Assembly: GCF_900445255.1 (NCBI RefSeq)
Contig: NZ_UAPU01000007.1
Coordinates: 1 to 64,000, forward strand
DNA length: 64,000 bases
From: Anaerobiospirillum thomasii
Lineage (GTDB): Bacteria; Pseudomonadota; Gammaproteobacteria; Enterobacterales; Succinivibrionaceae
Reading direction: 5' to 3'
Shown: positions 50,457 through 59,602 of the stretch, piece by piece
Numbering within the stretch: the first letter of the stretch is position 1
Layout: each line of letters opens with the position of its first letter
Notes under the pieces: generated by a model
The model's database searches: none
Told to the model about the DNA's origin: nothing
What the model saw: the letters and a program-made list of their open reading frames with translations, nothing else
Program-made: the position numbers and the translations under genes

Positions 50457-53400
50457 CTATACAATAATACCTGTATCTATCCAGTACACTCTTTCATTTT
50501 CATTGACAGTCTGCAGTGACAGCTCAAAGGCATCAGTCAAATCATTTGAATCAGTATCCTCAATGGATACAAGAGATAAAAGCTGCACAGGATTTATAAC
50601 CGCGCTGTTGACAAACATGGCATAGCGTATATCGCTGCTTTGTATTGAGCCAGAGGCAATTTTGTCTCTGCCATCTTCATAAAGCAGAACATTGTCAGGA
50701 TCTTTGACATAACCTATAACATTGGTAATCTCAACCTCAACTTTGATGTTTTTCTCCTGTCTGCCAAGCAATTGGGCTGCCATATCGATTTTATGCTTAA
50801 TCTCGGCACGGCAGGCGGCTACATTTTCATCATAGATATCATTACTTAAAAAATATTTGTCATTTACAAGGTTGTCGTTTAAGGCAGCAAGCTCCTCTTT
50901 AACATCCATATCAAGCTCGATAAGACGCTGCGCTATCTGCTCACTGATTGCATCTTTGCGCTCCTGCTCTCTTTTGCTCTTGCCAAAGATCTTATCTGTA
51001 ACAGAAAGCTTTTGCTCCTTCATCTTTTCATCAACCTGTGCTGCCACATTTGCAGGCAGAGCATCACACAGAGCCTTAAAGCGCTGTTGCACAGAGATAA
51101 TATCAACAACATCTCCTGTGTAGCTAAGAAGTCTGTCAAGTGTCTTTTCACTGCCATCTGCTGCTAAAAGATCTGCTAGGCTATACAGCTTTGCATATAA
51201 CAGAGCAACCTTATCCTTGTACTTATCAAAGATCTCTTCACTTAGACTGTCTTTTTTCGTATTGACTACACCTGCACTTACAGGATCATCAGAGTATTTT
51301 AAAACCTCCTGGGCACTGCTACTTGCAGATTTAAGTCCGAAAATTTCAAAAATATCCTGGGCTTTATGTGACAGATCTATAGCACGTCTGACCTTGCCTG
51401 CTCTTAAAGGATTATTTAAAACCTGCAGTTTATAAAGCGGTGTAGCCTTTAACAGCTCAGAGCCAAGCTGTCTGTAGCCAAAGCACTCATTGCCCGAAAA
51501 CTCCATTGCATCAAGCTGCGCACACATATTTTTATTGCGGCGACGGCGACAGGTATTGTCCTGCTCCTGATCCTGTACAGGATGGGTAGATTTAAGTCTA
51601 CCTGTGCCAAAACTTACACCCTTTATCTCATCATCTAAAAGATTATGACCTGGGCGTATCAACATATGCGAAAGTCTGTCCTGAAGGTCAGATACTGCCT
51701 TGCTCTCATCTATTTCATATGGGGCATAGGTGTAATACACATGACGGCCCTGCATTAAAGAATTATTATCTATAACGCCAAAATATCTGATCTGCGCTCT
51801 TGATGGCAGAGCATTGGCATAATACTTGAAGTTTGTAAAAGCATTATGATTGGTGGTCTTGATAAGATTGATCAGAGCACCTACAGCTGCCGTGGTCTTT
51901 GGATCATTGATAGTCCTGTCAAGGAATGAATTAAATGGATACCAGGTATCACAGTGATACTGATGCATTGCCACCACGCGTGATTTTGGCAGAGGCAGAC
52001 GCTGCAGGAAAAACTCCCTGATACCAGGTATCTTAGATGGACGGCCTGAGATTAAAAGCAGATCAACATTGTAACTTGACAGCAGATTGCAAAGTACAGA
52101 TAAAGCCTTGCATATATCCATACTGCCTATGATAAATTTATCATTTAAAGAGCGCAAATTAATCTCAAGCTTTAAATCCATAATATCAAAGTTCTTTAAA
52201 CTTGAATTATCAGCTATTGTATTGTTTATATGATTTAAAACCTCTGACTCTGCCTCACCTGCCACATGTGGTTTGGCAACAAGATCAGCTAAAGTCTTAT
52301 TGACCTCTTTGCCCTGCAGAAAATCGCGTATAGTACCTGTAACAGTATTTTCCTCGCCACTTGTATAGTGCTCAAGATGGAAAATAATTCTGTAGACTAC
52401 AGGCATAAAGATCTGCTGAATAATCTGTTTTCTTAGTGCCTCAACCTCTGAACTGCCCTCGCTTAAGGCAAAGAGCTTGTTGCAAAGAGCCTGACCATCA
52501 GCCCCATTTTCATCAAGATAGGATTTTAGGGTATCAACTATATACTCTTTTATAAGCTGCTTTGAGATGTCATCTCCTGCATTTTTAAAACCGTCACTAA
52601 GCAGATTTGAAGGGTAGATTAAAGATCTGGCATTTTCACTGTCATCTCTGAATGAGTAGTCACGTATTACAAGATCGGTGGTACCGCCTCCAATATCGAC
52701 AGTGGCAATACGCGCAGAGGTATAGGTCTTTTTAAGCTCATAGCCATTATCAATGGCAGCCTTTAGCTCCATACTGTCATAGAGCTTGTCAAAAATACGC
52801 CCCTCCATACCGTCGCGGCGCAGGTTTTCAATAAAGCCCTTGCAGTCACCGCCAAAGACCTTTTGTGTTTCATTGTAGATATAGACTGACTGACAGCACT
52901 CGGCCTCATTCCAGTCCATGATGACCTCAGGAACCTCTATATCTATCTTGGAATCTTTATCTCTGAAATTAAAAGAGCATGGATCATCGCTTTTATCGTA
53001 GCCAAGACTTTTGTATAAAATACCCACAGCCTCATAGACACACAGACGGAAAATCTCCTTTTCCTGATCCGGCATGGAAGGCGGTGTGGTTAAAATAATA
53101 TTTTTAAGTACACGTGGAACATCTGAGTTTGATTTGTCCGATCTGACCTTATAGGAATTTATCTGTGTTAAAGCCTGCAGGAAAATTTCCATAAGCATAA
53201 AGGTCATAGTGGCCTTGTAGCAAAAGCCTGATGAAAAGCCACCGGCATCATCGCCACGCTCAAGAGCAAAGGTGGCATCACCGTTGGCATTTAGATAAAG
53301 ACCTATGCTTGAGTCTGTAATCTCCACACGGGAGCGGTTTAAATCCTTAAGCACACGAGGTATATCAAAATCACTGCTTTGATCATTGAAATTGGTTATC

Positions 53401-54683
53401 TGATAGGAGAAATTGTTAAAGCACCAGCTGTTGACACCGCCCTGCCCGTCGCCGCCATAGACATTCCATAAATAGCGTTTTGGACTTGAGGTGCCAGATC
53501 TGCCCCCTGAGATATTGGCATGTGAGGCAAGGATTGAGGCCTCGTTGCCTACACGGGCAATGGATGGCCACACAAAGCTTAAATCAGAGTTTTTAACAGC
53601 CTGACGGTTGTTGAAGCTAAAGGAGGCCTTGGCAAATTCAATTCGTGAGGCAAAAGGCTCCTCATAGATCTGATCTGGTGAGTTTATATCGCGGATCTGC
53701 AGTTTATATACGCCGCTAAAATCATCATTTTTATTTTCAATGGATTTGAGCTCTTCATATAAAAGACCGCAGGAGCGTGAATTGCCAATATCCAGCACAA
53801 GACTTACACCTATAGCCTCTTTGGAATTGGATATGATTTTAACTTCCTTTAAATCCACGAAGTTTTCAATAAAGGAGAGCATGGCAAGATAAAAGACTGT
53901 ATCAAGTCCAGCCTCTACTGCCTGTTCTTTATCTGAGACTTTGCTGTCATATTTTACATAGTCAAGTCCCTTTAAAGTTTCCTTCATGTAATCCTTAAGT
54001 CTGTCATCAAACAGAGTGGAGAAGACATCACGGGCCCAGGATTTTACCCATGAACCACTTAGCTCATCTAACATAAAGGCATCTAAAAGCTCGCCTTTAG
54101 TTATTATGCTGTAGGTTCTGTCCACATCCTCTGCAGTTGGAATAATATAGCGCTCGGTTTTGTGCGGGGCAATCTTGGTGTCAAAGGCAAAGGTTATATG
54201 GTATTTTTTTGCATCTTTAAGAGCTTCCTGACCATAGGCCCTTACATCGCCATCATCAAAGGCAATCTCCACCACACGACAGCGGCACCAGTCTATAGGT
54301 CCAAAGCGTGAAACCCTGGCACTGTCATCAAAACATGGAACAGGAAACCAGACACCATTGTACAGATACAGAGCATCATCAAGAGTAATAAAATTTTTTC
54401 TCTCAACTTCCTTGTGATTAAGCACAATATCATTTAATTTAAAGTGCGCCTCCTCATCATATGAATTGATAAGATAAGGCAGATAGCGGGCAAATATTCT
54501 CTTACCTGACAGATCCTGTGCCACCTCAAAGTAGGTATTTTCATAGGCAGCATTGAGCACTGTCTCTGATGGTGTCTTACTCTCAACACCTAATATAACT
54601 TCATAATCTAAAAACTGTATATTTGAATTTGCAATAAGGCTTACAGATTCTGATTTATCTTTACTAAGCAGGGGAGCTAACAT
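50457..54683 (-). CDS. srfB: SrfB-like actin/Hsp70-fold ATPase
   Basis: The 1,408-residue protein is the first gene of the locus. It has an actin-superfamily ATP site: phosphate-1 VLDIGNSRSCGLLYE (about 297), phosphate-2 VDIGGGTTDLVIRDY (about 658-672) and adenosine motif LLISGRPSKIPG (about 873-885), followed by a coiled region rich in Lys/Glu. This matches SrfB proteins encoded with SrfA and SrfC. Such ATPases may act as chaperone-like motors for the machine encoded downstream. GGAG precedes ATG 54683. Unusually, a six-tRNA cluster lies 309 bases upstream in the same orientation. Confidence 0.82.
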   Translation of the reverse strand: MLAPLLSKDKSESVSLIANSNIQFLDYEVILGVESKTPSETVLNAAYENTYFEVAQDLSGKRIFARYLPYLINSYDEEAHFKLNDIVLNHKEVERKNFITLDDALYLYNGVWFPVPCFDDSARVSRFGPIDWCRCRVVEIAFDDGDVRAYGQEALKDAKKYHITFAFDTKIAPHKTERYIIPTAEDVDRTYSIITKGELLDAFMLDELSGSWVKSWARDVFSTLFDDRLKDYMKETLKGLDYVKYDSKVSDKEQAVEAGLDTVFYLAMLSFIENFVDLKEVKIISNSKEAIGVSLVLDIGNSRSCGLLYEELKSIENKNDDFSGVYKLQIRDINSPDQIYEEPFASRIEFAKASFSFNNRQAVKNSDLSFVWPSIARVGNEASILASHANISGGRSGTSSPKRYLWNVYGGDGQGGVNSWCFNNFSYQITNFNDQSSDFDIPRVLKDLNRSRVEITDSSIGLYLNANGDATFALERGDDAGGFSSGFCYKATMTFMLMEIFLQALTQINSYKVRSDKSNSDVPRVLKNIILTTPPSMPDQEKEIFRLCVYEAVGILYKSLGYDKSDDPCSFNFRDKDSKIDIEVPEVIMDWNEAECCQSVYIYNETQKVFGGDCKGFIENLRRDGMEGRIFDKLYDSMELKAAIDNGYELKKTYTSARIATVDIGGGTTDLVIRDYSFRDDSENARSLIYPSNLLSDGFKNAGDDISKQLIKEYIVDTLKSYLDENGADGQALCNKLFALSEGSSEVEALRKQIIQQIFMPVVYRIIFHLEHYTSGEENTVTGTIRDFLQGKEVNKTLADLVAKPHVAGEAESEVLNHINNTIADNSSLKNFDIMDLKLEINLRSLNDKFIIGSMDICKALSVLCNLLSSYNVDLLLISGRPSKIPGIREFFLQRLPLPKSRVVAMHQYHCDTWYPFNSFLDRTINDPKTTAAVGALINLIKTTNHNAFTNFKYYANALPSRAQIRYFGVIDNNSLMQGRHVYYTYAPYEIDESKAVSDLQDRLSHMLIRPGHNLLDDEIKGVSFGTGRLKSTHPVQDQEQDNTCRRRRNKNMCAQLDAMEFSGNECFGYRQLGSELLKATPLYKLQVLNNPLRAGKVRRAIDLSHKAQDIFEIFGLKSASSSAQEVLKYSDDPVSAGVVNTKKDSLSEEIFDKYKDKVALLYAKLYSLADLLAADGSEKTLDRLLSYTGDVVDIISVQQRFKALCDALPANVAAQVDEKMKEQKLSVTDKIFGKSKREQERKDAISEQIAQRLIELDMDVKEELAALNDNLVNDKYFLSNDIYDENVAACRAEIKHKIDMAAQLLGRQEKNIKVEVEITNVIGYVKDPDNVLLYEDGRDKIASGSIQSSDIRYAMFVNSAVINPVQLLSLVSIEDTDSNDLTDAFELSLQTVNENERVYWIDTGIIV

Positions 54684-54991
54684 GTTATTACTCCAGTATG
54701 ATTTTTATAAATTAATTTCTGTTATTCTAACTCATAGAAATTATTAATAAATATCAAAGTAACAGTACTTTAAATAAAATCTAGCACAGTCACAAAAATT
54801 ATATACAAAAAAGCACACAACACCGCATGAGTGCGCACTTTTGAGCACTGACAGAGCAACAGATTGCACAGATCAAAGTATTTAAATCAGAATTATATTA
54901 ACAACTAATATAGACAAAGGTACATTACAGCGCGAGCAGTGAAAATAGATTTAACTGTATGGGTATAGTGTGCTGTTATATTTAAATTAGA
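54684..54991. other. Intergenic region upstream of srfB
   Basis: These 308 AT-rich bases hold the srfB ribosome site (TGGAG) and presumably its promoter, but no confident -35/-10 pair or terminator for the tRNA transcript stands out. A minus-strand TTGATA near 54755 and TAGAAT near 54725 have a spacing too long for a normal sigma-70 promoter. Confidence 0.4.
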
Positions 54992-55069
54992 TGGTGGATG
55001 CTATAGGACTCGAACCTATGACCCTCTGCTTGTAAGGCAGATGCTCTAACCAGACTGAGCTAAGCATCC
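54992..55069 (-). tRNA. tRNA-Val (TAC), copy 3 of array
   Basis: 78 bases; GGATGCT acceptor pairs with AGCATCC, CCA encoded, anticodon loop CTTACAA gives TAC. Identical by eye to the next two copies. Confidence 0.95.
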
Positions 55070-55091
55070 TTTAAAAGATATTTAAGTTTAA

Positions 55092-55169
55092 TGGTGGATG
55101 CTATAGGACTCGAACCTATGACCCTCTGCTTGTAAGGCAGATGCTCTAACCAGACTGAGCTAAGCATCC
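55092..55169 (-). tRNA. tRNA-Val (TAC), copy 2 of array
   Basis: Same sequence as the neighbouring tRNA-Val genes, separated by near-identical 22-base AT-rich spacers, consistent with recent tandem duplication. Confidence 0.95.
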
Positions 55170-55191
55170 TTTAAAGGATATTTAAATTTAA

Positions 55192-55269
55192 TGGTGGATG
55201 CTATAGGACTCGAACCTATGACCCTCTGCTTGTAAGGCAGATGCTCTAACCAGACTGAGCTAAGCATCC
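55192..55269 (-). tRNA. tRNA-Val (TAC), copy 1 of array
   Basis: 78 bases with encoded CCA and anticodon TAC. It follows the tRNA-Lys genes by only 7 bases in the transcribed direction. Confidence 0.95.
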
Positions 55270-55276
55270 ATTTAAA

Positions 55277-55352
55277 TGGTGGGTCTTGAGGGATTCGAAC
55301 CCGCGACCAACGGATTAAGAGTCCGCTGCTCTACCAGCTGAGCTAAAGACCC
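55277..55352 (-). tRNA. tRNA-Lys (CTT), copy 2
   Basis: 76 bases; anticodon loop CTCTTAA gives CTT; encoded CCA. Identical by eye to the copy at 55376. Confidence 0.94.
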
Positions 55353-55375
55353 ACTTAAATGGTCTAGGAATCAAA

Positions 55376-55451
55376 TGGTGGGTCTTGAGGGATTCGAACC
55401 CGCGACCAACGGATTAAGAGTCCGCTGCTCTACCAGCTGAGCTAAAGACCC
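55376..55451 (-). tRNA. tRNA-Lys (CTT), copy 1
   Basis: 76 bases with anticodon CTT and encoded CCA, 23 bases from the next tRNA-Lys(CTT). Confidence 0.94.
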
Positions 55452-55471
55452 ACTTGATCCTGCTTTAAATT

Positions 55472-55547
55472 TGGTGGGTCGTGAGAGATTCGAACTCTCG
55501 ACCAACGGATTAAAAGTCCGCTGCTCTACCGACTGAGCTAACGACCC
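55472..55547 (-). tRNA. tRNA-Lys (TTT)
   Basis: 76 bases; anticodon loop CTTTTAA gives TTT; encoded CCA. First gene of the leftward tRNA cluster, after the promoter at 55592-55619. Confidence 0.95.
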
Positions 55548-55591
55548 GCCCAGATTTAATCGTTTTGGCTTTATTGCCTCAACGGAGCGAT

Positions 55592-55619
55592 ATTTTACTT
55601 GAATTTAGATCTAATGCAA
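55592..55619 (-). promoter_or_regulatory. Promoter of the tRNA cluster
   Basis: On the minus strand TTGCAT (55619-55614) and TAAAAT (55597-55592) are 16 bases apart, followed by a GC-rich CGCTCCG discriminator as in stable-RNA promoters. Confidence 0.6.
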
Positions 55620-55951
55620 GCACTTTTTTACAAAAAATTAAAATTATTTTTAAAAATCGCTTATTTAAGCCATCTATAAGGCAAAAAAATTTTAGACCCG
55701 AGTGCACCGCATACACTCTATCAATATGCAAAAAGCTTCTTTTCAGTCATTTTGCAGATCTTTACATAAGGCGCACAAGCACGCTTTGCTTTTTACATAT
55801 AGATATTTTATGGGCTCTTTAGAGCTAAGGGCTCTTTGCAACAGCTTATTTATACAAAAAGCCTCAATTTTTATGCAGCATTGTGCCAAGACTTTAAACT
55901 ATCTTTTATGTACACCCCTATCCTCTTTTACTTTTTAGGGCACATAAATGC
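55620..55951. other. Intergenic region between tRNA cluster and cpoB
   Basis: About 330 AT-rich bases upstream of the tRNA promoter. Open frames here lack ribosome sites and coding character, and I see no gene. Confidence 0.4.
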
Positions 55952-55979
55952 AAAAGAGCAGGTTCACCCTGCCCTTTTA
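55952..55979 (-). terminator. Terminator of the tol-pal operon
   Basis: On the minus strand AAAAGGGCAGG pairs with CCTGCTCTTTT (one mismatch) around GTGAA, followed by TTTTG; it lies 9 bases after the cpoB stop. Confidence 0.8.
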
Positions 55980-55987
55980 CGTAAAAC

Positions 55988-56707
55988 TTAACGCCCAAGC
56001 TCCCTTTGTGACAGCGTAGCTGCTGTATCACCAGGATAGCTTTTTATAACAAGCTCAAAGTATTTTTGTGCCTTTTCCTTATCACCTTTGAACTTAGTTA
56101 TCATACCAAGCTTGTAGAGTGCATCAGGACGCTTTAGTGAATCTTCAAAACGTACCACATTTAAAAAACTTACTCTGGCACTGTCATAATCCTGAAGCTT
56201 GTACTGTACCTGCCCTTTCCAGTACCAGGCATTAGGTGTCAGCTTGTTGTTTTTATAGGTATCAATATAATTGCCAAAAGCCTGCTCTGCCTCTTTGAGC
56301 TTGTTGTCAAGCACCAGGGCATAGGCCTTGTCATAAAGAGCCTGAGCCTTATCATCAACACCTGCGACACTGTCCTTTTGAGTATCAGCACTGCCTTTAT
56401 CAGCTGTCTGTACAGGAGCTTGTGCAGTAGTCTGAGTCTGCTCAACCTTAGGCTGTGACACTGCTGTATTTGAAGGTGCAGATGTATTTGCAGATGCGGC
56501 AGGAGCACTGTTTAATCTGTAGCTTAGCTCATCTATACTGCCCTTTAACTGCTTTATCTCACGCTCCATCTCGGCCATACGGTTTTGCATGGAAAGCATG
56601 GTGCGCTGCTGAGCATCAAGCTGTCTTTGCAGTGAATCCGAGGCCATGGCTGCAGTGCTTATCGATAAAGTTAAAATAGCTGTCGATATTACTTTTACTA
56701 ATTGCAT
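55988..56707 (-). CDS. cpoB: Cell division coordinator CpoB (YbgF)
   Basis: CpoB is a periplasmic TPR protein that couples Tol-Pal constriction with PBP1B peptidoglycan synthesis. The signal peptide ends near AMA-SD (about 22), then a trimerising coiled coil (QRQLDAQQRTMLSMQNRMAEMEREIKQLK), a Ser/Ala/Thr linker, and three TPR-like repeats (ALYDKAYALVLDNKLKEAEQAFG, then WYWKGQVQYKLQDYDSARVSFL, then LYKLGMITKFKGDKEKAQKYF). It ends the tol-pal operon, as in most gammaproteobacteria. A hairpin between pal and cpoB may tune its level. Confidence 0.92.
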   Translation of the reverse strand: MQLVKVISTAILTLSISTAAMASDSLQRQLDAQQRTMLSMQNRMAEMEREIKQLKGSIDELSYRLNSAPAASANTSAPSNTAVSQPKVEQTQTTAQAPVQTADKGSADTQKDSVAGVDDKAQALYDKAYALVLDNKLKEAEQAFGNYIDTYKNNKLTPNAWYWKGQVQYKLQDYDSARVSFLNVVRFEDSLKRPDALYKLGMITKFKGDKEKAQKYFELVIKSYPGDTAATLSQRELGR

Positions 56708-56719
56708 ATTTATCTACCT

Positions 56720-56743
56720 AAAAGGCGCCCGAGAGCGCCTTTT
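56720..56743 (-). terminator. Attenuator hairpin between pal and cpoB
   Basis: AAAAGGCGC (56720-56728) pairs with GCGCCTTTT (56735-56743); the structure is symmetric, so it works on both strands. It lies 20 bases after pal and before the cpoB start, suggesting partial termination. Confidence 0.65.
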
Positions 56744-56763
56744 AACATTAAAAAACTTAAAAA

Positions 56764-57336
56764 TTAATAGTTGATAACAGCTCTTCTGTTTTTCTGCCAT
56801 GAGCTTTCAACATGACCTGGATCAACAGGCTTTTCCTCGCCATAGCTTACAATTGAAAGCTGATTTACATCAACACCAAGATTCTGCATATAACGGGCAA
56901 CAGAACGGGCACGTCTTTCTCCTAGGGCGATATTGTACTCAGGTGTACCGCGCTCATCAGTGTGACCTTCGATGATAATGCGTGAGTCTGGATTATCTCT
57001 TAAATACTGGGCATGAGCCTGCATTACGCCTACATAGGCATCCTGGATCTGCTCTGAGTCGTATTTAAAGTAAATGGTATTGTTCTCACGCAGAGCCTGA
57101 GGACCCTGCATGGCCTGATTCTGCTCGGCATATGGATCGCCTACAACCAGAGCGCCGTCAGGATCTAAAGAACCCTGCTCAAAACCGCCCATAGTACCCA
57201 TCTGACCCTGATTCTGCATAGTGCCGTCTTCAACAAGAACACCAGAGCCCTCCTGAGGCTCTTCAGAGGTGGTACAGCCTGTCAGGTACAGAGCAGCTGC
57301 AGTGCATAATACAAGGGATATAATTGACTTTTTCAT
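56764..57336 (-). CDS. pal: Peptidoglycan-associated lipoprotein Pal
   Basis: Pal anchors the outer membrane to peptidoglycan and is a Tol system partner. The 190-residue protein has a lipobox LTGC (about residue 21), a Gly/Gln-rich linker, and an OmpA-like domain (about 85-190) with FKYDSEQI, IIEGHTDERGTPEYNIALGERRA and NRRAVI, including the Asp and Arg that contact diaminopimelate. It lies between tolB and cpoB. Confidence 0.95.
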   Translation of the reverse strand: MKKSIISLVLCTAAALYLTGCTTSEEPQEGSGVLVEDGTMQNQGQMGTMGGFEQGSLDPDGALVVGDPYAEQNQAMQGPQALRENNTIYFKYDSEQIQDAYVGVMQAHAQYLRDNPDSRIIIEGHTDERGTPEYNIALGERRARSVARYMQNLGVDVNQLSIVSYGEEKPVDPGHVESSWQKNRRAVINY

Positions 57337-57357
57337 AATAACAATTCCTATAATATT

Positions 57358-58635
57358 TTATCTATCAACAATTGGACCCCAGGATGGTGCACTGACCTCT
57401 CCCTGAGTAGAAGGTAAATTGGCTTTAAATCTTCCATCGGCAGACACCAAGGCCAGACCTTTGCGACCCTGATATACAGTTGAATATATTACCATAGAGC
57501 CATTTGGAGCAACAGATGGAGACTCATCAAGTGCTGATGTAGTTAACATATAAATGCTTCCATCCTTGTCAACACGGGCTACACGATAACCGTTCTGCTG
57601 TGTCACCACAATAAGGGCATCACTGCCAGGAATTTTCTTGGCTGACAGATTCATATTGCCCTGATAGGTTACACGATCTGTCTTTCTTGTGGCAAAATCA
57701 AATCTGTAGATCTGAGCTCTGCCACCTCTGTCTGAGGTAAAGTACAGAGCATTGGAGTTTTCATCCCAGGTAGGCTCGGTATCAATAGATCTGTCTGAAG
57801 TAACACGTATAAGCTTTCTTACATTAAGATCATAATAGTAGATGTCAGGCTGACCGTCTTTTGACAGTGTCATGGCAATCTTGGTGCCATCTGGTGACCA
57901 CGATGGTGAACTGTTAAGACCTTTGAAGGCAGCTAGTTTTACACGCTTTTTAGTATAGATATTGTGAATAAAAATAGCAGGAGCTCTGCGCTCAAAGCTT
58001 ACATATACCAAAGAGCTGCCATCTGGTGACCATGAAGGAGTCATAATAGGCTCTGCAGATCTTAGTACAGGAGTCTCATTAAAGCCGTCATAATCTGCAG
58101 TCATAAGCTGATAAGGATATTTATCGCTGTGACGGTAGACTATATAGGCAATGCGGGTTCTAAAGGCGCCCTCCTGACCTGTCAGATGCTTGTAGACTCT
58201 GTCAGAAACACGGTGGGCGGCTTTACGCATGGTCTCAAGATTTGAAGGACCACGGTAATGAGCTAAAATCTTGCCCTTGTTGGCACCCTGCAGGGCTACG
58301 AGCTGAAACTCAAGCTGATATTTATCGCCGTCAGGAAAAACTCGTCCTACAACTACGGCCTCGGCAGGTGAGCCTTCAAAAGCCTTTAAATCAATCTGAT
58401 TTAATTTGCCATGTGATGGCAGAGCAGACTTTGGCAGTGGTGAAAATTTACCTGAACGCATAAGATCGGCACTGACCACAGAGGCCACATCTATGCCTAT
58501 CATAGGCTGTTCAAATGGCATAACTGCAATCTTGCGACCTTCATTAATACCACCTGTAATCTGAATTTCAAGCGCAGCATTGGCACTAAATGTAGCCGCC
58601 AGCAGCGCCATAGCTGTTATAAGTTTCCTAAACAT
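57358..58635 (-). CDS. tolB: Tol-Pal system protein TolB
   Basis: TolB is a periplasmic protein of 425 residues: signal peptide (MFRKLITAMALLAATFSANA), an N-terminal alpha/beta domain and a C-terminal six-bladed beta-propeller built from repeats ending in SWSPDG (three copies), such as PTWDENS and SPSVAPNGS. It binds Pal and TolA. GAGG precedes ATG 58635. It lies between tolA and pal in the standard order. Confidence 0.95.
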   Translation of the reverse strand: MFRKLITAMALLAATFSANAALEIQITGGINEGRKIAVMPFEQPMIGIDVASVVSADLMRSGKFSPLPKSALPSHGKLNQIDLKAFEGSPAEAVVVGRVFPDGDKYQLEFQLVALQGANKGKILAHYRGPSNLETMRKAAHRVSDRVYKHLTGQEGAFRTRIAYIVYRHSDKYPYQLMTADYDGFNETPVLRSAEPIMTPSWSPDGSSLVYVSFERRAPAIFIHNIYTKKRVKLAAFKGLNSSPSWSPDGTKIAMTLSKDGQPDIYYYDLNVRKLIRVTSDRSIDTEPTWDENSNALYFTSDRGGRAQIYRFDFATRKTDRVTYQGNMNLSAKKIPGSDALIVVTQQNGYRVARVDKDGSIYMLTTSALDESPSVAPNGSMVIYSTVYQGRKGLALVSADGRFKANLPSTQGEVSAPSWGPIVDR

Positions 58636-58679
58636 TTTTACCCTCAATAACGCTGTAAATTACGTAAGATTATAATACG

Positions 58680-59594
58680 TTAAAGTTTTGGTGTCATTGA
58701 AATTACTATAGTATTGCAGTCTGTGCACTCTTTAGGAGGCATAGGCAACATGCCTATAAGTCTTAAAGTACTAAGAGCGCTGTTGCATACAGCCTTGTCT
58801 CCTTCACATTTTTCATTGGAGATAAGACCATCAGGCCCCACTGTCACAGTAACCACCACCTTTTTACCATTCATTGACGGATCAATACGCCAGTTCTGCT
58901 CAATAAGCTGTGTGACCTTGGCTCCATACTGTGCCGATACTCCGCCATCAGAGCCACCGCCCCCTCCTTCTACACCATCTGCAGAACCAAAAAGCTCATC
59001 TTCAATAGAGTTGGCTTCCTCTTTGGCCTTGTTCATAGCCTCCTGACGTTTTTGCTCCTCAAGTTTCTTTTTCTCCTCGAGTTTTTTCTTTTCCTCTAGC
59101 TTCTTTTTCTCCTCGAGTTTTTTCTTCTCCTCAAGCTTCTTCTTTTCCTCTAATTTCTTTTTCTCCTCAAGCTTCTTCTTTTCCTCTAGCTTCTTTTTCT
59201 CTTCAAGCTTTTTCTTTTCCTCTAGCTTCTTTTTCTCTTCAAGCTTTTTCTTTTCTTCCTGCTTTTTCTTTAATGCAAGAGCCTCCTGACGCTTCTGCTC
59301 TAAAGCTTTTTGCGCTGCAATCTGCTTTTCAAGCTCAGCCTTTTTAGCCTCAAGCTCTTTATTTTTGGAGTTTTGCTGTATACTCTGCTGTTCTTTTTTA
59401 GAGGAGGCATTAACCTTCTGCCCATTAGGATTACCCTTAGGCGGTGCAGAGATTATAGTGGCATGCATGATTTTGCCTACATTTTCATTAGGTCTTTTTG
59501 GCTTATCAAGAGAAATATTGATAACCAGGGCGGCCACCAGGCCTAGATGTATAACAAGTGCTATGATAAAAGCAGCAACAATATTTATTTTCAC
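58680..59594 (-). CDS. tolA: Tol-Pal system protein TolA with KKKLEE repeat domain
   Basis: The N-terminal transmembrane helix (IVAAFIIALVIHLGLVAALVI) anchors TolA for contact with TolQR. A long charged helix follows, here built from 11 perfect KKKLEE hexapeptides plus one KKKQEE (DNA 59055-59270). The C-terminal domain (about 225-304) has SAQYGAKVTQLIEQNW and two Cys pairs (CEGDKAVC; CTDC). At 304 residues it is shorter than the E. coli protein (about 421). It energises outer-membrane constriction using the proton-driven TolQR motor. Confidence 0.92.
   Translation of the reverse strand: MKINIVAAFIIALVIHLGLVAALVINISLDKPKRPNENVGKIMHATIISAPPKGNPNGQKVNASSKKEQQSIQQNSKNKELEAKKAELEKQIAAQKALEQKRQEALALKKKQEEKKKLEEKKKLEEKKKLEEKKKLEEKKKLEEKKKLEEKKKLEEKKKLEEKKKLEEKKKLEEKKKLEEQKRQEAMNKAKEEANSIEDELFGSADGVEGGGGGSDGGVSAQYGAKVTQLIEQNWRIDPSMNGKKVVVTVTVGPDGLISNEKCEGDKAVCNSALSTLRLIGMLPMPPKECTDCNTIVISMTPKL
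59055..59270 (-). repeat. Tandem 18-bp repeats encoding the TolA helix
   Basis: Twelve 18-base units encode KKKLEE (eleven) and KKKQEE (one). Third-position differences alternate between neighbouring units, giving a 36-base higher-order pattern in places. The array could vary in copy number. Confidence 0.9.
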
Positions 59595-59602
59595 ACTCTA
59601 TC

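Noticed and set aside
54992-55547. CRISPR-like array
   Set aside because: The regular near-identical units are tRNA genes with full cloverleaf sequences and encoded CCA.
55565-55938. Possible small proteins upstream of the tRNA cluster
   Set aside because: No ribosome site, odd composition, and they overlap the tRNA promoter region; most likely non-coding.
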